From assembly GCA_934590505.1 (NCBI GenBank), contig CAKTPC010000027.1, forward strand, positions 1-18,879: a DNA stretch of 18,879 nucleotides, in the 5' to 3' direction. Below, one piece after another: positions 7,167 to 14,292 of the stretch; position 1 is the stretch's first letter; each line of letters begins with the position of its first letter. The translations under genes were made by a program, and so were the position numbers. The stretch is from an uncultured Oscillospiraceae bacterium (GTDB lineage Bacteria; Bacillota; Clostridia; Oscillospirales; Oscillospiraceae). Below the pieces are notes generated by a model. The model was not told the DNA's origin and made no database searches. It was given only the letters and a program-made list of their open reading frames with translations.

Positions 7167-8591
7167 TTACTTGTCCAGAGGATACATGGGACGGAGGAGA
7201 TTGTGGAACTCCATATCCTCAACAATCAGGTTGCATGCGCCGGGAGTCAGAGCCATGATGTGCAGGGAAGCGATCGCTGCAAGCTCGACAAACAGGTAAC
7301 CCTGCTTGACGATCACAATATCGTAATCGTTGACGTCCAGACCGGCCTTGGTGAAATGGTTTATCGTGGTATAGGAATCGCTGGCGTTTGCGACAACGAC
7401 ATCGATATCGCCCATTGAAACCGTGCAGACATGGCCGGTTATATCATTCTTGGAGGAATAATAACCCATCAGGTCGCCCTTTGCCTTGAGAGTTCCCTCG
7501 ACGAGCACGGGGGCGCTGTCGCTGTCATAGCCGATACCGACCTCGACGGAGACCTTATCGCCGACCTCATGAGCGGCGAGCTTTTCATACGCGTTCGTGT
7601 CCAGAATCGCGGCGACGATCGCCTTCTTGCCCTTGAGGTCCCTCTGCATGAGCTTGCGGAGCATGAGGGTGTTGATACCGGAGGCACCGCCGGTGGTGTT
7701 ATCGCCGGAGTCAGTGATGAACACGGGCTTTCCGACATGCGCAATGGCACGGTCAAGAGACTCGTCGGGGTCAAGCGTGAGCTGGTGGAACACGAACTGC
7801 TCTCTTACGGAGAAAGCATATTCTGCCAGTTCGTTCGCGGCCTTCTCCGCCAGATCGTTATATTCGGGCGATGCGGGAGTGACGATGGCACCGGCGGAGG
7901 TGTTCGGACGGTCGGTCCAGGCATGGCCGTTGACATAGCTGACCTGCATGATCCCGGGGAGCTGCTCGAGCTCTCTGGCCTTTGCGAGAACGGACATCAT
8001 CGGTTCGGTGTCGGTAGTCGATTTCTCGCCGGGAGTGATCATCATAACGCGCTTGAAAACGGGATGGACGATGTTCTTGTTCTTGATGCAGTCTACCAGA
8101 AGCTGGGCGGTAACGCGTTCACACTCTTCCTGATCGACATGCGGCGCGGTCCTGTAAGAGCGGATTATGTTAGCGTACTTGGGAACATCGTCATGGAGAT
8201 TTGCATGGAGATCGCATACCATAGAGATCGGAGCATCCGCGGGGATGACCTCTCTGATGCGGCGGAGCAGATCAGCCTCGGCAGAGCCGAAGTTTTCGAC
8301 CTCCATAGAGCCGTGCAGGTGGAGCCACACGCCGTCTACCTGTTCCTTCTTCAGAACATCGATGATCTTATCGGATATGTACTGATATGCCTCCAGAGTG
8401 ACGCAGCCGCCGGAGTTTGCGTTTGCAAAGACGGTGGGGACGACGGTGATACCCTGATCCTCAAAAACCTTTGAGGCAGCGAAACGGTACTTGGAAGCCT
8501 CACCCTCAACGACAGTGAAAGCATTCAGCCCCATCACGAACGGATTGAAGGTAGTGGATTCCTGATAGAAATAGCCAACTGCAATTTTCAT
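7167..8591 (-). CDS. M81-family (MlrC / microcystinase C-like) metallohydrolase
   Basis: A 474-residue member of the M81/DUF1485 family, named after MlrC, which cleaves linearised microcystin and its fragments. Most relatives have no proven substrate. The N-terminus carries the family opening GYFYQESTTFNP. LHLHGSM is at about 90-96. The likely zinc ligands Asp127 and His129 lie in CDLHAN, with His151 in TAPHVD. The C-terminal half contains the family DSGDNTTGGASG segment. Length is normal. AGGAG lies 8 bp before the ATG. It follows dctM on the same strand with a 78-bp gap and precedes a terminator, so it is probably the last gene of the dctPQM transcript. Co-location with a TRAP importer suggests a cytoplasmic amidohydrolase acting on the imported carboxylate; the substrate is unknown. 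Confidence 0.92.
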   Translation of the reverse strand: MKIAVGYFYQESTTFNPFVMGLNAFTVVEGEASKYRFAASKVFEDQGITVVPTVFANANSGGCVTLEAYQYISDKIIDVLKKEQVDGVWLHLHGSMEVENFGSAEADLLRRIREVIPADAPISMVCDLHANLHDDVPKYANIIRSYRTAPHVDQEECERVTAQLLVDCIKNKNIVHPVFKRVMMITPGEKSTTDTEPMMSVLAKARELEQLPGIMQVSYVNGHAWTDRPNTSAGAIVTPASPEYNDLAEKAANELAEYAFSVREQFVFHQLTLDPDESLDRAIAHVGKPVFITDSGDNTTGGASGINTLMLRKLMQRDLKGKKAIVAAILDTNAYEKLAAHEVGDKVSVEVGIGYDSDSAPVLVEGTLKAKGDLMGYYSSKNDITGHVCTVSMGDIDVVVANASDSYTTINHFTKAGLDVNDYDIVIVKQGYLFVELAAIASLHIMALTPGACNLIVEDMEFHNLLRPMYPLDK

Positions 8592-8669
8592 ATTTACTCC
8601 TTTCTGCCGATACGTGCCGGCAGTTTTATTTTTGCCGCAGATATACCAACGGTAGCTGCGGCATTGAAT

Positions 8670-9968
8670 TTACATCAGTCCGAGCCAAGTCGGGAGCGCC
8701 AAGCTCAGTGCCGGGATATATGTCACGAGCAGGAGCACGGCAATGATCGCGATAAAGAACGGGAGCATCGGCTTTATTACCTTCTCTATCGGCATTTTGC
8801 TGACCGCGCAGGCAGCAAACAGAATGTTTCCGACCGGCGGGGTGATACCGCCGATGCACATTGCATAGGTGATAAAGATACCGAAGTGGATAACGTTCAT
8901 GCCGAAGCCCTTGCAGACAGGGAGGAAGATCGGCGTGAAGATAAGCACGGCGGGAGCGATATCCATGAAGGTGCCGACAAACAGAAGAAAGACAATCAGC
9001 AGAAGCATTATGACATTGGGATTGCTGCTCACGCTCAGGAGAGCGTTTGCAATTGCGTTGGGGATGTTTGCGATCGTCATGATGTGGATCATCATGGAAG
9101 AAGCACCGATCAGCAGCATGACGGTACCGGTAGTCTTTGCCGTCTCGAACAGCATTGTAGGAAGGTTCTTGAGAGAGAACGTGCGGTAGCAGAGCATCAG
9201 CAGGAACGCATACAGAACCGCGACTGCGGAGCCCTCGGTCGGGGTGAAGAAGCCGAAAATGATACCGCCGACGACAATGATTATGAGCGAGAGCGCGGGC
9301 AGAGCCTGGAAGGTTATTTTAAGACCTTCCTTAAAGCTGACTCTTTCGCTGACAGGGTAGTTGTTCTTCTTTGCGAACACGTATGCCACAACCATGCAGC
9401 TCAGACCCCAGAGGATACCGGGGATGTAGCCGGCAACAAACAGGGTCGCGATAGAGGTGCCGCCGCTGACAAGTGAATACAGGATCAGCGTGTTGCTGGG
9501 AGGAATGAGCAGACCGGTGGGAGCCGACACTGCGTTTACCGCAGTGGAAAACTCAGGCGCATAGCCCTGCTCGTCCTGAAGAGGCTTCATAACGCCGCCG
9601 ATGGAGGTCGCACTGGCGACTGCGGAGCCTGAGATCGCGCCGAAGAGCATGTTGGCGACGATGTTGGTGTGGGCAAGGCTGCCGGGCAGTCTGCCGATGA
9701 GCAGGTTCGCAAAATTTATGAGCCTTCTCGAAATGCCGCCGTGCGACATCATTACGCCGGAAAGGATGAAGAAGGGAACAGCGTTCATGGTGAAGCTGGA
9801 CATGTTGGTGAACAGCGCCTGCGAGCTCGAGAACGCCACTGCGGGAAAATCATATACGGTGAGCATGGCCAATATAGAGGGGATCGCAAGGCTGATTGCG
9901 ATAGGCACGCCCAGGAAGAGCAGGATAAGGAATCCGATCAATAGAATTAATCCAACTTGAAGAGTCAT
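8670..9968 (-). CDS. dctM: TRAP transporter large permease (DctM family)
   Basis: Inner-membrane transport subunit that couples sodium entry to solute uptake together with DctQ and the DctP binding protein. The 432 residues are almost wholly hydrophobic, with about 12 membrane segments. Family landmarks are the N-terminal LILLIGFLILLFLGVPIAISL, the NLLIGRLPGSLAHTNI and GAISGSAVASATSIG region (about 85-125), LIPPSNTLILYS near 155-165, and GGITPPVGNILFAACAVSKMPIEKV near the end. Length is normal for the family (about 425-430). GGAG lies 8 bp before the ATG. dctQ lies 46 bp upstream and the M81 gene 78 bp downstream on the same strand, consistent with one operon. The symbol is a family label; the solute is not deducible. 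Confidence 0.95.
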   Translation of the reverse strand: MTLQVGLILLIGFLILLFLGVPIAISLAIPSILAMLTVYDFPAVAFSSSQALFTNMSSFTMNAVPFFILSGVMMSHGGISRRLINFANLLIGRLPGSLAHTNIVANMLFGAISGSAVASATSIGGVMKPLQDEQGYAPEFSTAVNAVSAPTGLLIPPSNTLILYSLVSGGTSIATLFVAGYIPGILWGLSCMVVAYVFAKKNNYPVSERVSFKEGLKITFQALPALSLIIIVVGGIIFGFFTPTEGSAVAVLYAFLLMLCYRTFSLKNLPTMLFETAKTTGTVMLLIGASSMMIHIMTIANIPNAIANALLSVSSNPNVIMLLLIVFLLFVGTFMDIAPAVLIFTPIFLPVCKGFGMNVIHFGIFITYAMCIGGITPPVGNILFAACAVSKMPIEKVIKPMLPFFIAIIAVLLLVTYIPALSLALPTWLGLM

Positions 9969-10014
9969 ATTATTCTCCTTGTTCTAGTATTTATTATTTT
10001 CGGGAAAAGCCGGT

Positions 10015-10485
10015 TCAGTCTTTTTTTCTGAAGAGATCAAGCAGGTTGTCAATGGAATAGAAAACAATAAATACGCCGGAAACAGGCAGTACGGTATAGA
10101 GATATCCGACCTTGAGATAGAGCGTGGGGGATATCTCGTTCATGCCGAGCCTGACGCCCTGGATACCGCCGTAAATAAGCACGGCCGCGGCGAAGAACAG
10201 AATTGCAAGTTCGGTAAAGATGTTCAGAATAAGGAGCCCCTTACCCTTGAACTTATCTTTCAGGAAGGTGATGCTGATATGTCCCTTCTCACCGAACCCG
10301 TAGGCTGCCGCGAGAAGCGAGAGCCAAAGCAGAGCATACCTCAGATACTCTGTGGTAAAGCTCGGCTGCTTTCCGACGACAAGGCGCGAGAAAACACCGA
10401 GAAGGGCGACGCAGACCATGCTGAAGATCATTATGCTCAGCAGCACAGCCAGCACTTTGTCAAAGACTGATTTGAATGCTTTCAT
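10015..10485 (-). CDS. dctQ: TRAP transporter small permease (DctQ family)
   Basis: A 156-residue membrane protein with four hydrophobic helices at about 11-34, 46-64, 84-105 and 127-147. Conserved DctQ features are the RLVVGKQPSFTTEYLRYALLW stretch after helix 1 and the EKGHISITF motif after helix 2. It partners the large permease and probably docks the binding protein. Start MKAFKSVFDK has GGAG 8 bp upstream. The gap from dctP is 267 bp and holds a 95-bp repeat element and a 13-bp hairpin instead of the usual short spacing, so the permease pair may be expressed separately or at a lower level than the binding protein. Confidence 0.93.
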   Translation of the reverse strand: MKAFKSVFDKVLAVLLSIMIFSMVCVALLGVFSRLVVGKQPSFTTEYLRYALLWLSLLAAAYGFGEKGHISITFLKDKFKGKGLLILNIFTELAILFFAAAVLIYGGIQGVRLGMNEISPTLYLKVGYLYTVLPVSGVFIVFYSIDNLLDLFRKKD

Positions 10486-10558
10486 GAAATCACTCCAATG
10501 TTACTTTTGATTCTTTACGCATCGAATACAGCAGCGGCAGTAAGCCGCACTGAAGAGA

Positions 10559-10653
10559 TACCATTGGCTGGCAAGAACACCCACGAAAAGTGCGTGGGAG
10601 TTTTCTTTGACCATGCCCGGTAAAACCGTGTGCATCCTTGCCAACCAACGGTA
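10559..10653. repeat. 95-bp inverted-repeat (MITE-like) element, copy 2
   Basis: Terminal inverted repeats of 27 bp (10559-10585 and 10627-10653, 21 of 27 identical) begin outward with TACCATTGG or TACCGTTGG, then TGGCAAG. Read on the minus strand, its first 40 bp match 6841-6880 of the larger element in 32 of 40 positions, including CACACGGTTTT and CGGGCA, so the two are the same family in opposite orientation. The interior carries a CCCACG/CGTGGG hairpin (10580-10598). No gene is present. Confidence 0.72.
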
Positions 10654-10686
10654 AAGTGTGTGCCGGCAAACGGGATGGATCGATCT

Positions 10687-10721
10687 GCAGACTATGGGAA
10701 GCTATGCCTCCCATAGTCTGC
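10687..10721 (-). other. Intercistronic stem-loop after dctP
   Basis: A perfect 13-bp stem (GCAGACTATGGGA at 10687-10699 paired with 10709-10721) encloses a 9-base loop, 32 bp past the dctP stop. No T-run follows in the minus direction, so it is more likely an mRNA 3'-end stabiliser or attenuating hairpin than a strong terminator. Such a hairpin after a binding-protein gene would raise binding-protein levels relative to permeases. Confidence 0.65.
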
Positions 10722-10752
10722 TCCGCGTCCGTATCTGAGATACAGCGCCGGA

Positions 10753-11787
10753 TCACTTCATCTCGTCAATGATCTGAAGGTACTCTGCGACCTTCTCGTT
10801 GGTGGCGAGCTCTGCCTTAAGGGGCTTGAGTGCCTCTGCGAACGGAGCCAGGTCGGGGTAGTAGATGTTCACACCTGCGGCTTCGCACTTTTCGATAGCG
10901 GCCTGCTCTGCTGCGCCCCAGATTTCATCGTGGAATGCGCTGGATTCCTTAGCCGCGTCGCGGATCGCCTGCTGCTGCTCTGCGGTCAGCTTCTCAAAAA
11001 CGCTGTTCTTGATGAGAAGGATGTCGGGAGACAGAACATGCTGGGTGAAGGAGAAGTGCTTTGCGACTTCGCAGAGGTTGTTGTCTGCGAAAGCGACGAT
11101 GCCGTTGTCGGCGCCGTCAACAACACCCTGCTGGATGGCGGTGTAAAGCTCGGACCAGTCAACAGGAGTTGCGCTGCCGCCGAGAGCTTCAACGGTCTTT
11201 ATAAGGATCTGGCTGGACTGAACACGCATGGTCAGGCCCTTCATGTCGTCGGGGGTGAGGATAGGAGTGCTCTTGGTGTAGTAGTTACGGCCGCCGGCAT
11301 CGTACCAGGTCAGACCGAGGATGTCCAGGGTGTCTACAGTAGAGGTGTAGAAGTCCTGCATCTTTTCGCTGTCCATGAACTTTCTGCCATGCTCTGCGCC
11401 TTCAAACGCGTAGGGGATGGAGAACACGGAGTACAGCTCTTCGAAGTTTTCCATGGAGTTCACGGAGACCTTTGCCATGTCTATAAGACCGGTCTGAAGA
11501 GACTCGATGTACTTTCTCTCGTCGCCGAGGACGCCGTTGGCGTAGATCTCGACCTTGACGGTGCCGTCGGTCTTTTCTTCGACGAGCTCTGCAAACTTTT
11601 CAAGGGACTTGTGTACGGGGTGCTCGGTGGACTGGGTGTGTGCAAGCTTCAGGGTCACGCTTTCGGGGGCTTTTGCTTCGGTTGCGGATGCTGCGGTACC
11701 GTTGCTCTGGGCGGGGGCGCTGCCGCATGCGGTCAGAACCATTACCATTGCCAGGCAAAGTGCCAGAAGTGAGTAGATTTTTTTCAT
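10753..11787 (-). CDS. dctP: TRAP transporter solute-binding lipoprotein (DctP family)
   Basis: Extracytoplasmic binding protein that captures a small carboxylate and delivers it to DctQM. The 344 residues start MKKIYSLLAL with a lipoprotein signal and lipobox LTAC, so Cys21 should be lipidated and membrane-anchored, as expected in a Gram-positive cell. A Ser/Ala/Thr linker follows to about 42. The DctP core includes LKLAHTQSTEHPVHKSL, IYANGVLGDERKYIESLQTGLIDM (81-104), Arg167 in GGRNYY, and MKGLTMRVQSS (182-192). There Arg188 occupies the position of the conserved arginine that clamps the ligand carboxylate. QGVVDGADN (about 220-228) follows. GAGGAGG lies 8 bp before the ATG. It is first in its transcript, divergent from the GntR regulator. 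The adjacent uxa genes make a hexuronate ligand plausible, while the M81/M24 genes point elsewhere. Confidence 0.95.
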   Translation of the reverse strand: MKKIYSLLALCLAMVMVLTACGSAPAQSNGTAASATEAKAPESVTLKLAHTQSTEHPVHKSLEKFAELVEEKTDGTVKVEIYANGVLGDERKYIESLQTGLIDMAKVSVNSMENFEELYSVFSIPYAFEGAEHGRKFMDSEKMQDFYTSTVDTLDILGLTWYDAGGRNYYTKSTPILTPDDMKGLTMRVQSSQILIKTVEALGGSATPVDWSELYTAIQQGVVDGADNGIVAFADNNLCEVAKHFSFTQHVLSPDILLIKNSVFEKLTAEQQQAIRDAAKESSAFHDEIWGAAEQAAIEKCEAAGVNIYYPDLAPFAEALKPLKAELATNEKVAEYLQIIDEMK

Positions 11788-11822
11788 TAATGAATCCTCC
11801 TCTGTTTTTCTTTTTTTATGCC

Positions 11823-11869
11823 ATGAAAAGCTATACGGGCATTTGGCGATGCGTCCGTATACTTTTCAT
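11823..11869 (-). other. Long leader hairpin upstream of dctP
   Basis: ATGAAAAG plus TATACGG (11823-11838, with one extra C) pairs with CCGTATACTTTTCAT (11855-11869). A further GCAT/ATGC inner stem closes on TTGGCG. It lies in the predicted ~170-base dctP leader, about 35 bp before the start codon. The flanks on the start-codon side are A-rich rather than U-rich in the mRNA, so it is not an intrinsic terminator. It may stabilise the message or bind a regulator. The gap 11788-12081 otherwise holds only the two promoters and the regulator leader. Confidence 0.55.
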
Positions 11870-11967
11870 AGAATACATGATGTTGGCTGAGCCGCTTTCG
11901 GGGCACAGCATTATGAGGGCGCTTCTTAAATGTCTTTGCTAAAGAGCATAATACTTCAGCAATTTGA

Positions 11968-11996
11968 ATCATAAAGCTATTGAATAGTTTTCTCAA
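11968..11996 (-). promoter_or_regulatory. Promoter of the dctP transcript
   Basis: On the minus strand TTGAGA (11991-11996) and TATGAT (11968-11973) are separated by exactly 17 bp; each matches the sigma-A consensus in 5 of 6 bases. Transcription would begin near 11961, giving a leader of about 170 bases. It overlaps the promoter of the divergent regulator. Confidence 0.65.
11977..11987. promoter_or_regulatory. Palindrome in the overlapping divergent promoters, candidate operator
   Basis: CTATT-G-AATAG is a perfect 11-bp palindrome lying inside the spacer of the dctP promoter and covering the -35 box of the regulator promoter. A dimeric GntR protein bound here would block both. That the regulator binds this site is inference. 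Confidence 0.4.
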
Positions 11997-12008
11997 GCGT
12001 GGTATACT
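11980..12008 (+). promoter_or_regulatory. Promoter of the GntR regulator gene
   Basis: TTGAAT (11980-11985), a 17-bp spacer and TATACT (12003-12008) form a good sigma-A promoter, with a start near 12015 and a ~67-base leader. The -10 box sits in GGTATACTAA, whose GTATACTA core recurs at the uxaC upstream palindrome (minus strand, 17291-17304). Confidence 0.6.
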
Positions 12009-12081
12009 AATAAACAAGTTGGTAAATGCGAACACTGAACCGATTCGTAATTCTCAAATATAACTTGATAGAGGTGTTGAC

Positions 12082-12771
12082 ATGCAGATCACAGGCCAAT
12101 TACCGAGAGAGACCGGACGCGACTATGCACTGCGGATTTTACGCGAGAACATTATTAGTATGGAGCTTCAGCCGGGCAGCACAGTGAGCGAAAACGAACT
12201 GGCATCCGCTCTGGGGCTGTCGCGCACGCCCGTAAGAGAAGCGCTGATCGAGCTTGCTGCGGCAAAAGCGGTCAATATCGCGCCGCAGAAACGCAGCACG
12301 ATCTCCTACATAGATTACGATCTGATAGAAGAATCGTCCTTCCTGAGGAACGCACTGGAGTGTGCCGTGGTCGCGCTCGTCTGCGAGGTACGCACGGATG
12401 AGGACATCACCTGGCTGGATAACAATATAAAGCTCCAGAAGTTTTATATCGACAACCACTCGCCCTCAATGATGCTCGAAGTGGACAATGATTTTCACAG
12501 AAAGCTGTTTGCCATCGCGCAGAAGCAGAACCTGTATACATTGATCCACAACCACGGCATCCATCTTGACCGGGTGCGTAATCTGGCCATGGTCAGCGTA
12601 GAGGAGCTCACCATAGTTCAGGAGCACTCGCTTGTCCTCGAAGCCATCAGGCAGCGGGACAAAGCCAAGGCCAGGGAATCAATGGAACAGCACTTGCAGC
12701 GGTACCTTGTTGACCGACTGACGATCGAAAAGAAATATCCTCAATATATCAGGAAGAACGGCAGAACGTAA
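12082..12771 (+). CDS. GntR-family transcriptional regulator, FadR subfamily with FCD domain
   Basis: A 229-residue DNA-binding repressor or activator. Residues 10-75 form the GntR winged helix-turn-helix (YALRILRENIISMELQPGS, then SENELASALGLSRTPVREAL as the recognition region). Residues about 80-215 are the all-helical FCD effector domain. The FCD metal-binding set is intact: Asp135 and His139 in EVDNDFHR, His182 in QEHS, and His204 in EQHL. FCD regulators commonly sense sugar acids or other carboxylates, which suits both the TRAP system and the uxa genes. The ATG follows GAGGTG by 7 bp. The gene is divergent from dctP with overlapping promoters and convergent with uxaA, so it probably controls the TRAP transcript and itself, and perhaps the uxa operon. 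The effector is not known. Confidence 0.93.
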   Translation: MQITGQLPRETGRDYALRILRENIISMELQPGSTVSENELASALGLSRTPVREALIELAAAKAVNIAPQKRSTISYIDYDLIEESSFLRNALECAVVALVCEVRTDEDITWLDNNIKLQKFYIDNHSPSMMLEVDNDFHRKLFAIAQKQNLYTLIHNHGIHLDRVRNLAMVSVEELTIVQEHSLVLEAIRQRDKAKARESMEQHLQRYLVDRLTIEKKYPQYIRKNGRT

Positions 12772-12791
12772 GTTCTGCTTTTTTTGCCGTT
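12757..12791 (+). terminator. Intrinsic terminator overlapping the GntR stop codon
   Basis: GCAGAAC (12761-12767) pairs with GTTCTGC (12772-12778) around GTAA and is followed by seven Ts (12779-12785). AACGGC and GCCGTT further out could extend the pairing. The left arm lies in the last codons of the regulator gene and the stop codon is in the loop. Confidence 0.85.
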
Positions 12792-12819
12792 TTTTCTGAG
12801 AGACCGTGTGCCGGTCAGG

Positions 12820-14292
12820 TCACAGCGTCACGCCGCCCTTCCAGATGGCGATCCCATGCTGGCTATTCATCTCGGAGCAGGTGTGTCTGCCGTTGGCGAC
12901 CTCAAGAATGTATGAGAGCAGACGCTCCGCGGCGGAATCTATATCTTCTCCAACCGCAACGCTTCCTGTATCTATATCTATCCAATGCGGCTTTTCCTCA
13001 TACAGCGCCGAGTTCGTGGATATCTTTATCGTGGGTGACGGAGCGCTGAACGGAGTCCCGCGTCCCGTGGTGAAAAGGATAAGCTGCGCCCCGGCTGCGG
13101 TCAGCGCCGTGGAAGAGACCAGGTCGTTTCCCGGCGCGCACAGGAGATTCAGCCCCTTGCACACCACACGCTCGCCGTAATCCAGAACGTCGGAGATCGG
13201 AGCCTTTCCGCCTTTCTGGATGCAGCCCAGGCTTTTGTCCTCCAGCGTTGTGATCCCGCCGGCCTTGTTTCCGGGAGAGGGGTTCTCGCCCACCGGCTGT
13301 CCGTTGGAGATAAAGTATTCCTTGAAGCCGTTGACCATCGCCGTCGTTTTCTCAAACAGCTGTCTGTTTTCACAGCGATCCATAAGAACGGTCTCCGCGC
13401 CGAACATCTCAGGGACTTCGGTCAGAATGCTCGTTCCGCCCATTGCGACGATCATGTCGCTCAAGCGTCCCACGACCGGGTTCCCGGTTATGCCGGAGAG
13501 CCCGTCGCTGCCGCCGCATTTCAGGCCGATCACCAGTTCGGCTGCCGAGCATGGCTCTCTGTGAAATTCAGATGCGTACTCGGCCAGTTCGCGCAGCAGC
13601 GAGAGCCCTTCCGCAAGCTCGTCCTTGACGTCTTGGCAGACCATATAACGTATCTTATCGTCATAGTCCGTGCCAAGCTCCTTGCAGAAGCTTTCAAGCG
13701 TATTGTTTTCACAGCCGAGGGACACCACCAGTACACCGCCCGCATTCGGGTGGCGGCAGAGCTGGGCCAGAAGCCTGCGCGTATTGCTCAGGTCGGAGCC
13801 GAGCTGGCTGCATCCGTATGGGTGAGGGAAGTGGTGGACGCCGTCGAGTGCAAATTCTTCGGCAAGCGGCGCCGCCATTGTCTCCAGCGTTTTGCAGACA
13901 TCATTGACGCAGCCGACAAGCGGGATTATCCAGAGCTCGTTGCGTATGCTGACCCGCCCGTCTTTGCGGCGGAAGCCATTGAAAAATCTCGGCTCGAGCG
14001 GAGCAAGCTCTTTGACGTTCGGCTCGTATGTATACGAGAGCTGCCCCTTTAAATTAGTCGTCATATTGTGGCTGTGCACCCATTGGCCGGGGAGAATAGC
14101 CTCCGTTGCCGTACCGATGGGGTAGCCGTATTTGACCACTGTTTGGTTTTTTTCTATATTTTCCAGCGCTATCTTGTGGCCGAATGGGATACGGTCTGCC
14201 GCCGTTACGCCCAGCGCCGCATCTCCGCAATTGATAGTCTCGAGCGCAACGGCAACATTATCCGTCGGGGTAATACGAAGGGCATTTCCCAT
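12820..14292 (-). CDS. uxaA: Altronate dehydratase (full-length, SAF plus catalytic domain)
   Basis: Cytoplasmic enzyme that dehydrates D-altronate to 2-keto-3-deoxygluconate, the third step of galacturonate breakdown. The 490 residues match the E. coli UxaA layout. An N-terminal SAF domain (about 1-95, NVAVALETI, GHKIALENI, KYGYPIGTA, VHSHN) is followed by the dehydratase domain with RNELWIIPLVGCVND, HPYGCSQLG (Cys161), LGCENN (Cys194), LKCGGSDGLSGITGNP, TEVPEMFGAE and NPSPGNKAGGITTLEDKSLG. It ends with the family terminus ..WKGGVTL. These cysteines probably hold the iron that the enzyme needs. The ATG overlaps the uxaB stop by one base (TAATG), and GGTGAG lies just upstream, so translation is coupled. 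KDG kinase and aldolase are not in this window. Confidence 0.97.
   Translation of the reverse strand: MGNALRITPTDNVAVALETINCGDAALGVTAADRIPFGHKIALENIEKNQTVVKYGYPIGTATEAILPGQWVHSHNMTTNLKGQLSYTYEPNVKELAPLEPRFFNGFRRKDGRVSIRNELWIIPLVGCVNDVCKTLETMAAPLAEEFALDGVHHFPHPYGCSQLGSDLSNTRRLLAQLCRHPNAGGVLVVSLGCENNTLESFCKELGTDYDDKIRYMVCQDVKDELAEGLSLLRELAEYASEFHREPCSAAELVIGLKCGGSDGLSGITGNPVVGRLSDMIVAMGGTSILTEVPEMFGAETVLMDRCENRQLFEKTTAMVNGFKEYFISNGQPVGENPSPGNKAGGITTLEDKSLGCIQKGGKAPISDVLDYGERVVCKGLNLLCAPGNDLVSSTALTAAGAQLILFTTGRGTPFSAPSPTIKISTNSALYEEKPHWIDIDTGSVAVGEDIDSAAERLLSYILEVANGRHTCSEMNSQHGIAIWKGGVTL

Noticed and set aside
6821..7225. Minus-strand frame of 134 residues spanning the repeat element
   Set aside because: It starts inside the M81 gene, crosses a terminator and the repeat, and shows no domain. 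It is probably a chance frame that would recur wherever the element occurs.
10559..10653. CRISPR-like repeat
   Set aside because: There are only two inverted end copies with no regular spacers; the layout fits a terminal-inverted-repeat element.
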